Below are positions 46,670 to 58,335 of a DNA stretch of 64,000 nucleotides, one piece after another. Position numbers and translations under genes: made by a program. Location: positions 55,043,214 through 55,107,213 of the forward strand of contig NC_030381.2 of assembly GCF_001625215.2 (NCBI RefSeq), written 5' to 3'. This DNA is from Daucus carota subsp. sativus. Lineage: Eukaryota > Streptophyta > Magnoliopsida > Apiales > Apiaceae. Numbering within the stretch: position 1 is the stretch's first letter; the number at the start of each line of letters is the position of its first letter. The notes beneath the pieces were generated by a model, which did not search any database, was not told where the DNA came from, and saw only the letters and a list, made by a program, of their open reading frames with translations.

Positions 46670-49600
46670 TAGATATATACACCTCCCTCCCTCAAGTGCC
46701 ATAAAAGTAATTCAAACTATAAAAGCTGACCTGCATCTGAACACGAATGGTGTTAATGACTTCATCATGTCTTTCAGGAGATTGGGACTGAGACCGAGGA
46801 TGTTTTTTGTCCTTTTTATTCTTCAACCCAGCAAGAAACCCTGAACTTTTATCTTTCTTTTGATCCTCAAAAATATATATTTCAAGCCTAGTAGTAAATA
46901 AAGAACGGAAGTTAAATCAATTAACAAACACCAATAAAGACAGGTGATCAGGTCAGATCAGGAGATATAACATGACAGGTAAAACTGCATACTAAGTAAT
47001 AGCAAGTGTAAAGATTATGTGACATATAATGACATACCCATAAAATGCCATACACGTCAACAGTATTTCATAAGCTGATTCCCGCAAATCATCATCCGAT
47101 AATCCTTTAGAAGTTCTAAAAGTATATATCAGTCACTCAAAAGAAAAAGTTTTCAGGCGTTGTAGACCATATATAAATTGCAAAAACAAAATATAGCCAG
47201 AAACACCAAAATTATACCACTTCTAAAGTATTAATATAGAAGTACTCTTAACATTTTTAAGGATATTAGTTGAGAAATAGATACCTGTATGCAGCGCAGG
47301 TAATCCTAAAGAAAGAACCCTATTTACTGGCTTCCATTTTTGCTTATTAGCTGCATATTTGTCCTTAGATTCATGACTGGGGACAGATATTTTTTGAGCT
47401 ATCAAACTGTCATGTAGATCAGATGGATGCAAGTCATTACTGCTGGAATGATTTACAACAATCGGAGGAGGAGCACGGTGAGGAGGAGATCCAGCTGACT
47501 CTGGATCTGAAACAAGGAAATAGGTATCCCCTAACTCAGAATCCATCTGCAGAGAATAATGCATAATTAAAGTAACATTTAGGTTGGTGACTGAGGATAC
47601 CCACGTAAAGGCAAATCCCTTCAGTAAAGATGATAATATGTATGCAAGCTCTAGGAAAACATTCCTCGTAAGAACTCTAAAGAAAACAAGCAACAAATCT
47701 GGGTTTATACTAGTACAATACAAGTCACAGGTTAGACTATGAAATTTTACTAGTCATAATCATAATAAACAATAACTTCAGACCCACTGGATTATTACAA
47801 TGCACGATTCTGATGAGTTCTTAGTGTTCATTTTTAGCACAAGACTGTATATTGAACTTCAAAAGTTGAAAAATATCACACTCTCACACACACACACACA
47901 CATATTTACAGCTGAAAAGGAGAAACTTAAGATTGGGACTGAGATGTGCATTATCAAATACAATAACAAAACAAGATACTGAGGCAGCAAAATCCTACCG
48001 TGATGGGATACTGAGCTTCTTCTGTGAACTTCCTTGTTGCCTCGGATATATCAAGAATTCCATCTAATTATCATAAACCAAAAAGCATAAATCAAATATA
48101 AAGCTAGCTGGAAAGGCTAAAATTAACTCTCATAAATAACTACATGTAGAGGTGTACTTCAAATAAGAACATTGCATTACAAAACTGGTGACTGGTGATT
48201 GGTAGTTCCATGACAGGTATTTTCTAGCTGATTAGAAGAGTTGTAGACTGAAATAACATCACCTAATAGATATATTTATAATTGTAATATAGTAGAACCC
48301 CTCTGAAGTGATATCCTGGGGACCGGAGAAATTTATCACTTTATGGAGGTTATTACATAAGAGAGGATTCTAATTTTTTTATAAAAATAATTATTACTCT
48401 CTCTGTCCCTCTCATTTCTTTACACTTTTTTTGCATTGCTCGACACTCATTTTAAGGCGCATATAAAACATACTTTCGTAATTTTTTTAAAAAAAAATTC
48501 TTTTTTGTATAAAAGTTTAGACAGTAAATATTTATTCATAAAAGAAAAAAATTCAAAATAATTTATCAAACTATGTTTTATGAGAGCATTAGAATGCATG
48601 CCGAGGCCCCGTCCCCCAATGTAAACAATTGAGGGGGACAGAGGGAGTATTAATTTTCTACATACTAGTAAATATTATATACATTATTCTTTTGAATTTT
48701 CAAATGATATACTACCATTTATGTGCATTGCCACTTGAAAGGTCAAAATAACACATAAGAACTAGATAACATTCCCTAAATTGATGAAATTTTATTGCAA
48801 ATATCATATAAAAGATATCATTTTGATGGCTTATTTATCCTTTTTATCTTTCTATGAATTTTAATATCAGGTTATATTTACTAATATGTATTACTATGTA
48901 CTTATTGCTATTTATATTTAGTTATATTCTTGTGATATTTATATTTTATTAAGTATTAAATTTAGGTATCTAACCAAACAGATTTCAGTATCCCTTCGGC
49001 GTAGATTTTATTATGTTTCAATTTATATAATTTCTTGATTTTGCTTACCTTATTTATTAAGAATCTTTATAATATTTTCATATTTTTCCTCTTTTAAACT
49101 ATAATTCAATTGACTCTTTATTTTATCTGTTGGTTTAAATCTTTTTCATAATCTTGTTGGCTCTACGGACTTATTATTTTCTTTGTGTTGTATCTTTCAG
49201 GGTACATGACACAAAGTAAAGCAGAGCAGGAGTTTTCGTGGTGCTTATAGCTTGTTGTATTATGATACAATTCATTATATGAATATGTATCTTGTGCCAA
49301 AACAAAAAAGAGATCATACAGATGTATTATAGATAATTTACATGAGAATACATAGTGTGAAAGTTATTCAACAAGAAAAAATTGCACAAATCAGTATTAA
49401 AAATATTTTATAATTACAAAATAAATATAAAAGCATGTATATGGTTGAGAATATCACTTTATGTGAAAGTTGGGACCAATATTAACACTACAATTTTCTT
49501 AAAATATATTAATTATCACAATAGAGGGGTTATTAGATTTTAATACTCGTCCCAGCTTGGGACCGGAACTTTTTATCAATTTAGAGAACACATAAGCCAA

Positions 49601-49966
49601 ATTCACAATTTCCAAAACAAACCAAGTGAATGTATGCACACATATATAACTGTATTAGCTTACTCATTTTAATAGTCCTTACAGTCAGTTACGGATGCTA
49701 AACATTAGAACATGAAAGTAAGCTTATTCTATTAGGTAACAAACATGACAGGTGCTAAGTTTAAATAATCAAAACGATAGCAAGTGAATTTATGCAATGG
49801 TATAAACTACTAGATTGATCTGAATTATAAAATGAATTGCAGCTTAACTTCATCTTAATTTGATATGATACGATAATAGTGACTTGAAAAGGTAGAGCAA
49901 CTATATAGATGCTAAATTTGAATTAAAGCGAAAAAGCAAGTGATATATAGCTTACTAATTGGATGC

Positions 49967-50003
<37 letters not shown>

Positions 50004-50266
50004 GGAGGGAGAGGGGTAGAGAGAGAGAGGGAGGGGGAGGGAGAGAGAGGGAGGGAGAGAGAGAGAGAATAAGCTATAATGAGCATACTGGATTGGATGC
50101 AGTGGAGAATATAATCGGCGCTGAGAGTATCATAATCAACGCTAGAGATAGAATTCGAGGAGTTGCGAAGCTCTTTGACGAAGCCAGCGGCGGGAGAGAG
50201 TAAGAATTTGATGAGCTTCCGGCGATCTCGGCGGTAGCGTTGGAGTAAGGACGGCGTCGTTTCCAT
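37405..50266 (-). CDS. Unc-13-like MUN/DUF810-domain protein
   Basis: Twenty-six exons on the minus strand, all phases closed, give 1152 residues: 50266-50089, 48063-47999, 47546-47285, 47104-47038, 46887-46731, 46256-46089, 45887-45792, 45711-45502, 45421-45320, 44267-44037, 43181-43101, 42793-42710, 42616-42431, 42336-42178, 41819-41727, 41521-41450, 41222-41105, 40766-40594, 40038-39957, 39418-39287, 38816-38710, 38598-38521, 38447-38352, 38226-38131, 37985-37802, 37586-37405. The start METTPSLLQRYRRDRRKLI and GDTYFLVSDPESAGSPPHR match the plant DUF810 family, closest from memory to At4g11670 and related to PATROL1. These proteins carry a MUN-type helical region and are thought to tether or prime vesicles for exocytosis. 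Domain limits cannot be drawn by eye. Introns are full of microsatellites and MITEs. Three fragments of this gene lie elsewhere in the window. Confidence 0.93.
39676..39790. mobile_element. Possible decayed SINE in an unc-13-like intron
   Basis: An A-box-like AGCCTAGTTGTAATTC and a B-box-like GGGTTCAAATC are spaced about 50 bases apart, followed by an A-rich end. No clear target duplication, so weak. Confidence 0.35.
43555..43808. mobile_element. Stowaway MITE in unc-13-like intron 10
   Basis: Ends CTCCATCTCATATTATATGT and ACATAATATGAGATGGAGGG AG are inverted repeats flanked by TA; 254 bp, non-coding. Confidence 0.85.
44570..44720. mobile_element. Partial Stowaway-like MITE in unc-13-like intron 9
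   Basis: The left end resembles the MITE at 48397 (CTCTGTCCCTCTCATTTCTT, then CACTGCTCGACAC), but no matching right end is found. Confidence 0.5.
46595..46680. repeat. Compound microsatellite (CA)n(GA)n(GATA)n
   Basis: Contiguous runs of CA, GA and GATA units in the intron between exons 5 and 6 of the unc-13-like gene. Likely polymorphic. Confidence 0.9.
48290..49590. mobile_element. Possible non-autonomous DNA element in unc-13-like intron 1
   Basis: Left sequence GAACCCCTCTGAAGTGATAT and GGGGACCGGA has reverse counterparts on the right (ATAGAGGGGTTATTAGA, TTGGGACCGGAAC). Ends are not sharp and no target duplication is certain. It encloses the MITE at 48397. Confidence 0.35.
48397..48647. 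mobile_element. Stowaway MITE
   Basis: Ends CTCTCTCTGTCCCTCTCATT and GAGGGGGACAGAGGGAG are inverted and flanked by TA; 251 bp. Confidence 0.75.
49968..50070. repeat. GA microsatellite beside the unc-13-like exon-1 donor
   Basis: An imperfect purine run of GAGA and GGGA units about 100 bases long starts 19 bases inside intron 1. In the transcript it is a long CU tract directly after the first 5' splice site. Confidence 0.9.
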
Positions 50267-51356
50267 TGCCGGCGATGAAAGAGATTCGAAAACGAAAATT
50301 AATAATTTCAATTATTTAGTAGGCGGCTTTACAGAGAAAAGTAGTAGAAGAAGTCTGAATTTAGGGGCGCCAAAATGTCCTCCCAGCCTGCACTCTCTTA
50401 CTTTTCTCTCTTTCCTGTCTCTTTTTCTTGAAATGAATTGGTCCTCGGTGTAGTCAAATAATCGGATTTAACTCGAACTTCGTAAATTTCGATTATTAAT
50501 ATTGATGCTCTGGATATTACTTGAATTAAAGATTTAATATCGATAAATCTCTGCTCATAATAATACTTGAATATAACTTGATCGTAATGTTTAATATTTT
50601 AATTTAAATAATTATGCAGAATTCAAACATGTCGATCGAATTTATGCTATCAAGTTTAAAATTGTATAATTGAAACATATATTCGTGATTGTAAAAATCA
50701 TGAATCAGAATTTTGATTGCCAATTCAGAATTTATCATAAAAATATTGAATATTTTTTAATAAATCAGGAGTTTTTAATTTATTATGAAAATATTGAAAT
50801 TTTCTTTTACTAAATCAGAAATTTTTAATCAAATCGAATCAGGTGGATCCATAAAATATTTTTTTTGAAATTAATTAAAGATTTTTCAATAAATCAAAAA
50901 TCCTTAAAACAGAGGTTTTATAAATTAAGTTCGAACTTGAATTGAGATCGTAGTAGGTGAATATTAAACAGCAACTTGGAATGGAAAATCCTTGGCGAAT
51001 GTTATGTTGTAGTAACTTAATAAAAATGTTGTTTTCATGAAAATACAAGCAAGGAACAAGACATCGAGAAGGTCTCTAAAGTCCAAATACCAAATTACAT
51101 CATCTAGATAAATTATTATGTAGACTTTTCGACCAAAGTTAAAAAATGCACAACGATGAATACAGGAAAAATATTTAGCCAAAACTTTACAATACAGGAT
51201 AAGCAGCATACAAAAAAAATTCATTTACAGAGAAGAGAATTAACGGATGATATTGAAAATTGATTTACTTTTTGTGTTTGTGAATATACTTTTATAAATA
51301 CAAGGATTATCATGGGCCTCCTGAGAGGCGAGAGCTATGAGAAGACAGGACTTTTA
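50267..51356. other. Intergenic between RING and unc-13-like genes
   Basis: About 1.1 kb between two minus-strand genes, containing the 3'UTR of the RING gene and the promoter of the unc-13-like gene. AT-rich with no gene and no clear TATA box. Confidence 0.5.
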
Positions 51357-54300
51357 TCAGACCTCTTCGATGCTGGTATGGCTTTGCTTTAGAATATCGT
51401 ATTTGCAAAGGGGGCAGGTGGCGTTGATGTGAAGCCATTTGTCAATGCAGGCACAGTGAAAATGGTGAGCACAGGGAAGTTCTCGGAGCTCCGCTCCATC
51501 GTCATAGGTTGCGAGGCATATGCAGCAATCCTGTAAATATTATCAATATCATCTCAGGTAGTTTTGCAGATGTTATACTTGTTTATCTGAAAATGAAGGG
51601 AGGAAAAAAAAAAAAGCGAGGGTGGGGGAATAGAGAAAACATACCACATCCTCTGCTGCCAGGATTCTTTCAGTCGGCGAGTCTGTGCCACATTCAATCA
51701 TTACTCCACCAAAAGATACTTGGATCTCGCCATTTGATTTCTCTGTGTTGGCAAGCCTCCGGAATTTATATTTCGACAGTTGTTCAATGTCTTCTTTGGT
51801 TGCTCCTTCCTGCATTAATAATATTGGGAGAAAGTTTGGAAAATATAGAAGTAGAAACCCTGACAAAAAAAATTGGGAGTAGAAACCTATAATTCATAGC
51901 ACTTGTAAGTTGTATCATAATCTTCTAGTACAATCCCTTGTGGGTAAAAAATGTAACGAATACCAACTTTCATAGAATACAAATAATCCTAATGTTTTTA
52001 ATTGCAAAGAAAAATTAATAACCAGTTAATCAATTACAAGTAATTTCATATTATTCCTAGTTTCCTACACGCTTGAAGATGTACAAAATAACCAAAACAA
52101 TTTCACTATGGGTTGAAGTAGTTACACACTTACACTTCATCATTTACTCAAAATCCAAGTCATTTGAGTACTTCGATACCAGAAGAAGAATTGAACATAA
52201 AGAATTAGCATAGATGAACCTTACCTGATCTACCACAGCATACAACACAGCAATAATGCAGGGAAGGCAGCAACAAACTGCAATGCCAATGATGCATGCC
52301 AGTGCCACGCAAAACACAACAAAGAATACATCAAAAGCCAAAAATATTATACAAAGCCTGCGCAAAGATCACATAATCAATCATTTGGATTTAATCACAG
52401 TAAATTAGATATGAAGAGGTAGTGCCAACACAAACCAATATAGCTGAGGAGATTGCTCGATTAATGCTTGCCCGTCAGGAGAGACCCAATAAAACCCAAT
52501 GATCCACCAGACGAAGGAAAACATTGTATTCGCCGATTCCAAATTCTTCACCACAGAACTAAGAAGAAAAACACAATAGATATGACTATATGAGCACAGT
52601 ATATTAACTCTCAAGATATTGCCTAGAACTTTCCGCACTAAATCTTGTGATCTCGTGCATTTACTCTAGATATATATGTAGTGTGAGGATAGCGGTATTA
52701 GCTTAGTATTAATTACGGAACCATACACATCTATAAATGTCAACTTCCCACTACACAATTAAGACATTTTTTCTTTACATGCATGTCAAACCTAACAACT
52801 GCAAAACTACCATCTGACTACACCAGATTTATTTGGGGATGTGAAGGAGCAAAACAATACTCCCTCCGTCCCTTTTTAGTTGTCACATTTCTATTTTTGT
52901 TGGTCAAATTGACTAAGTTTTGACCCAAGATTATAGGTCACTCTTTCATTATTTTAAAAAACTGAAAATTACATCTTAAAGTAGATTAAAAGTTATTTCC
53001 ACTGACATATTTTTTTTATTTTTTCAATTGATAAAATATTAATAAATTTCCGTCAAACTTTAGTCAATTTGACCGGCACAAAGCCAAATAAGACAACTAA
53101 AAAGGGACGGAGAGAGTATCTAGTAAGACTAAATTAATATATGACCTTTATGGACTTTTGTTCCTTTCGAAATGCTATCCATAACTCCATGACAAAAATA
53201 TTGATCGCAATTGGGCAGAAGTCAACAAGAGTCACGCCATTTTCAACAGTAACATAAAATTCACAGTAATCAACTAATGAATAACTATCAACAATAAACA
53301 AAATCCTATTATGGTTTCTCATGATTCATATCTAAATTCTACTCAACAGATATAAACAATGCTGCAATTAATAGTTCCTAATTCCATGGTAATATTGTCA
53401 AGTATTTTGCAACCATAATAATCTTCCTATCATATCTAAAGTAATAGAAATAGTTTTCAACTACTTAGTTTTTGAAAAGTAGCACTGATTAGTACAAGAA
53501 TAATTACGCAACAGTGTTTAACATTTTGACCTTCATTAGTCTAGGGTGGCAATTTAGGAAACATGTGTGTCAAACCTGATGTTTACTACAGTACCATTCT
53601 ATCTGCACTTTATTCAAGGGATGTGATTGAGCTGTTAATAAACGTTGGTATAAACTAAAAGGGAAAATAGATTTTTTTGCCACTCAACTTATAGTGTTTT
53701 TAGAAATTTACCACTCAACTAATTTTTTTATTCTTTTAGTCATTAATGTTAGGTTTGGTTTTGTTTTTAGCCACCAACTTAGGTTTGGATTTGATTACTA
53801 GCATTATGATAATTTTTTGTAGCATCATTTATACATAGGGATAGTATCTAATCTTTGATAATGTGTCGTATGTTTATATCCTTATATATAGCAATAATAA
53901 TATAAAATGAGCCGATGAAAAATTAAAATCAGGAAAAATAGTAATTAGATTCTAAAAATTCAATAAATCATGAATATGAAATCAATGATTTCAAACAATT
54001 CACCCTCTCTCATAAGATAAAATGTAATTGAGTGATATGACGCATCATCTTTCGCTATTAAACTTTCAATGGACTAGCTCAGTCTAAGATCTCTCTTAAA
54101 TTTATCTTCAAAAATTTTAATAACTTTATCTTATTATAATTTTCGAGATAAATAAATAGAGAGGAAAACTTAATTTTCGATGATTGTCCTCTATATATAA
54201 TGCATCATTTTATATTATTATTACTCCCTCCGTCCCTCTCATTAGTTTACAAATTTTCTCTAGTGCTTAGCATGTATTTAAGATTCTTATAAAACATAGT

Positions 54301-56443
54301 TTCATAACTTATTTTTGTGTGTAAAAATTCAAACGCTGAATTTTCATTCGGAAGAAAAAAATAAAGTTATATATGAAACTACATCTTTTAAAGGCCATAT
54401 AATGCGTGTAAAATTCTTTTCATCCAAGGTAAGCGACCTTGAAGACATAAAAGTACTACATATAAAAATACTACATAAAAAGTACTACATATAAAAATAC
54501 AAACATATATCAAATCATCAAAATATTACCGACTACCACTATATTTTAATAATGATACACATAAAATGTAATGCTAATAATCAAATCTGAATCTAACTTC
54601 AGTGACAAAAAAAAAGAGCTAAATCTAACACTAGTGAGTAAAATAAAAAAATTATAGTTCAGTGGTTAGTTTCTAAAAACGCAATAAGTTTAGTGACAAA
54701 AAAATTATAATAATGCTGGTAATCAAATCCAAACCTAAGTTGGTGGCTAAAAATAAAACCAAACCTAACATTAGTGACTAAAAGAATAAAAAAATTAGTT
54801 GGGTGGTAAGTTTCTAAAAACACTATAAGTTGAGTGGCAAAAAAATCTATTTTCCCAAATCTATTTTCCCAAACTAAAAAATGACCTCTATAAACTGTGT
54901 ATGTTACATTTATAGTAATCAACTAATCAAGAACTATCAACATGAATTAAACTAAAGTTTCGGAGTAAGAGCAAATAATTTCTAAAACCAATCCGCTTCA
55001 CATAAGTTACTAATAACATGATAAACTTTACTAGTCATTCCAACTATACATCAATCTTGTCATTATATTTAGATTCATAGCAGCGAGCTCTAACTATTGT
55101 AAACAATGAGATACTTAGTTTCCGATGATTACCACCGATTAGCACAAAATAAATTGTGCATCAGGCCATCGGCATATAACATTCAGAACTTCATTAATCT
55201 AGGTGTGCCAATTTCAGATTTCAGTTGTTTACAAACTCATCAACTGTATCAATCTGAAACTAACAATTTTTTTATAAATAATCATACATACTCAAAAGAA
55301 TATATAAGTTCAATAAAGAAGTGATTTCGGATCATATTCATTTTAATCCAACCGTAACCTCTCATTCTAAATTTCGTTAAAATTAAGTCCAATTCTAGTA
55401 CATGTAATACATCGTCACCCCTAACCAATCATTAACTGCAATAAGAATAATCACACCAACTCGATAACACCTAAGAAGCTCGAGCCAACATACCTAAGAA
55501 CCCTAAGTTAATAGAATATATGAGTTAGCTATATCAGATTTTGAGTCATTCACATTAATGTGAACGGCTGAACGCATCAATTTCGAAATGCTCTAAAGCT
55601 ATTAAATAAACAAACATATAAGCTTAAAAAAAATAAAAGAACAATAAACAAGTCATTTCGGATCATATTCATTTTAATAACCTCTAATTTGCCAATTTCG
55701 TTAAAATCAAGTCAAATTATAGTCCCCCTACACACATTACCGCCCTCAATCAATTATAGAACGAAATTACCACAATATAACCTTGTTGTAATTCAATAAA
55801 CACTTAATAACCTTAAACTCAATTTTTCCATCTTCAATTCATCCCTAACCTCTCATTTTCCATCTTAGTTAAAATCGACTCAAATTCTACTACATATCAC
55901 ACATTGTCACGCAAAACCAATACCAAAACACAAATAACACAATCGCAATAATCCAAAACCGCCACCATCACCAACATACCTCGGAACACGTTCTGTCAAC
56001 CGCGCCAACGTCACATACCCCTCCCCCTCCTCCTCCCCCTCCCTCCTCCTCACCCTCCTCCTATACTCGAAACAAACACAAACCATATGCACCCCACATT
56101 GCACTCCATACCCTAGAACCCAAACCCTCAACGGCGTCTCCGGCCTCTCCTCCCCACTAATCCCCACCACCACAAACCCCACCACAATAAACACAAAGTT
56201 CCACAGCAAATCCAGCACCACCACGGGCCTCGAGTAGGCCCAATCCGACTGCCTCTCCTCCAGCTCCTCCGCCGCCGTCTCTCTCACAACCATAGATGGG
56301 TTGGTCAACATCCGCCGCCCCGTTGACCGGCGGAGAAACCGGGAGGCCTCACGCAGACTCTGCTGGCGCAATGATGGGCTGGTGGGGTCGGGGGTGGTGG
56401 GGTCCAGTAGAGGCGCGGAGGTGGATGGGGTTGAGGGGATCAT
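51357..56443 (-). CDS. Membrane-anchored RING-type E3 ubiquitin ligase
   Basis: Five exons (56443-55980, 52558-52436, 52357-52225, 51809-51645, 51530-51357) give 352 residues with closed phases. The N-terminus has [10 protein letters not shown] and [20 protein letters not shown], the signature of the plant E3 family that includes At4g11680 and At1g12760 (recalled). Hydrophobic segments follow at about 75-95 and 105-125, in exon 2 ([13 protein letters not shown]) and exon 3 ([20 protein letters not shown]), so it is a multi-pass membrane protein. The C-terminal RING ([30 protein letters not shown]) should bind E2 enzymes on the cytosolic side. Exon 1 is GC-rich. The 3.4-kb first intron contains two transposons. 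Intact; substrate unknown. Confidence 0.94.
52860..53116. mobile_element. Stowaway MITE in RING intron 1
   Basis: Ends CTCCCTCCGTCCCTTTTTAG and CTAAAAAGGGACGGAGAGAG are inverted repeats between TA dinucleotides; 257 bp. Confidence 0.9.
53661..54870. mobile_element. Mutator-like element with long inverted repeats
   Basis: Terminal inverted repeats about 160-170 bases long (start GGGAAAATAGATTTTTTTGC; right end CTATTTTCCC). A perfect 9-base target duplication AAACTAAAA flanks it (53652-53660, 54871-54879), which is the Mutator signature. A 16-base stretch at the right end is duplicated. It is 1210 bp with no transposase, and a Stowaway-like left end (54229) is nested inside. It lies in intron 1 of the RING gene, so the pre-mRNA could form a long hairpin. 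Confidence 0.85.
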
Positions 56444-57634
56444 TGGGATGCGTGCTGGGAGGAACCCTAATTGGAGTGGCGGTGAAGCTGAAGAGGATGT
56501 TGTGGAGTTGTGTAATGAGAGAGTAGCTTTCGATTAGTTGGCGAATAATCGTGGGGGGCTTTTGGAATCAGGTGAATTTCGTGGATGTGTTGATGGAGTT
56601 GATTTCTTTGTTTGACTTGTATTTTGTTTATAGTTAAGCATGTTGCGAAAATCGGGGGTCGGATTTATTCGGTGAAATCATGGAACAAGGATTAATCGTT
56701 GATTGATTGAATTGAATTGATCGGGGATTAATCGGATTAATCAGTGATTAATCAGAAATTTAATCAGTTCGACGAGTTACGAAACAGAGATTAATCGGTG
56801 ACTAATTATGATTAATCACCTAATTTTAGAACAAAGTTAAGTGGTCCTTATCCTTAAACCTGCAGGTTCATGTTCATGTTAATGATATCTTCTGTATTGA
56901 TAAACTCCTCTGTACACTCTCTGTTCCATTCACGTGTGTACAGCGATATTTGGCACAAATCTAAGTTTAAGATGAATATAAAATTTATTTTTGTAATTTA
57001 ATTCTAAATTTTCTTATTGATAATTTTCATTTTATGAAAATAAAATAATTTATAAAATTATTATTTGTAAAACCGTTAAAAATGTGCCCAATTTTCATTT
57101 TTCAATGTATATTTTATGGTGAGGCGGAAGGAATAACTCTTTAACATTATAATTTTTTTAGATAAAAAATGTCAGCTTTTCAGAAAAAAATCAAACCAAC
57201 AATTTTAACGGAATATTATAAAATCTGACACGTGATATTTTGGTTTCTACAATGACAAAAAACGAGTACAGTGAGAAATTATTTTCAATATTACCGTATA
57301 ATTAAAAATTTTATTGATGTTATCAAAATATTTCTTTAGTTAATAATATTTTTATTAATTAAATATTTTCATATATATTATTATACTAATTGAAATTGTG
57401 TTATAAGTATATGTATGCTAGTCAAACATTAGAAATTATATTGACATGTAAGAAAAATCATTCTAAAAATTTTTCTGAAGGAAAGTTGGACAAGTTTCTG
57501 GAACAATTTTTTCTCACCAGAAATACATGGAAAATGGGACTGAGAGAATATTTGATGCGCGAGCACAGAGACTTTGTTTCGTTTTTGTGATTTCTTCATT
57601 GATTCAATTTTCAATTTTCCATTATATTTCTAAG
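56444..57634. other. RING gene promoter region and intergenic DNA
   Basis: The 5' flank of the RING gene. A stretch at about 56690-56830 repeats ATTAATCGG/GATTAATCA motifs many times. No gene recognised; the short frame at 57390-57590 looks like chance. Confidence 0.5.
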
Positions 57635-58179
57635 AGTAAAGTGCATTTTGTACCTGCACTTTAAGCGACACCACTTACAATACTAAACTTCTAAAACCAC
57701 CACATGCAATATCATATTTCATAACCCGATACAATTTATACAGCCCTGTCTATAATTCTTAATGCCGTTAACAAACAAAGGGGTATTTGTGTAATTTCAC
57801 CTCTGCAACAACTCTTTTATGCTTCTTTTCGCTATTTAACGAAGCTGCAACCTCCCAAATCATTCTACAGCCTCACGTAATCCTAATTTTTCAACTAGCA
57901 TATGAGACGACCCGGGAAATAGGGGTGGTGTGAGTGTGTAGAATGATTTGGGGGGTTGCAGCTTAATTAAATAGAAAAAAAAGAAGCACAAAATAGCCGT
58001 TACAGAGGTGAAATTACACAAATATCCCTTTGTCTGTTAACGACGTTAAGAATTATAGACGAGACTGCATAATTTGTATTTTGTTATGAACTATATTATT
58101 GCATGTGGTGGTTTCAGAAGTGCGGTATTGCAAGTTGTGTCTCACTTGAAGTGCATGTACACAAAATGCAGTTTACTCT
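57635..58179. mobile_element. Mutator-type MITE with ~180-bp inverted arms
   Basis: Left arm (57635-57810) and right arm (58010-58179) are inverted copies, e.g. AAGTGCATTTTGTAC against GTACACAAAATGCA, and CACCACATGCAATA against TATTGCATGTGGTG. Flanked by a 9-base duplication ATTTCTAAG (57626-57634 and 58180-58188). No coding capacity. It lies 3' of the IQD gene. Confidence 0.85.
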
Positions 58180-58335
58180 ATTTCTAAGATTGCATAGAAT
58201 TTCAGAGGTTTAGCAGTTCATCTATTCATTAAACTTTAAACTTTAGCATGCACAATGGGATGGATCTTGTTACACAGTTATCTTATAATCGAAATTTCAA
58301 TTGATGCAGATTCATAAAAAGTCCTAAATTCATCT

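Noticed and set aside
49940-50203. Plus-strand frame of alternating Arg-Glu
   Set aside because: Produced entirely by the GA microsatellite and antisense to the first exon of the unc-13-like gene.
56296-56537. Two overlapping plus-strand frames of about 77 residues
   Set aside because: Antisense to the GC-rich first exon of the RING gene.
57390-57614. Short frames on both strands near the RING promoter
   Set aside because: No family resemblance, no splice context, and both strands are open only because the DNA is AT-rich.
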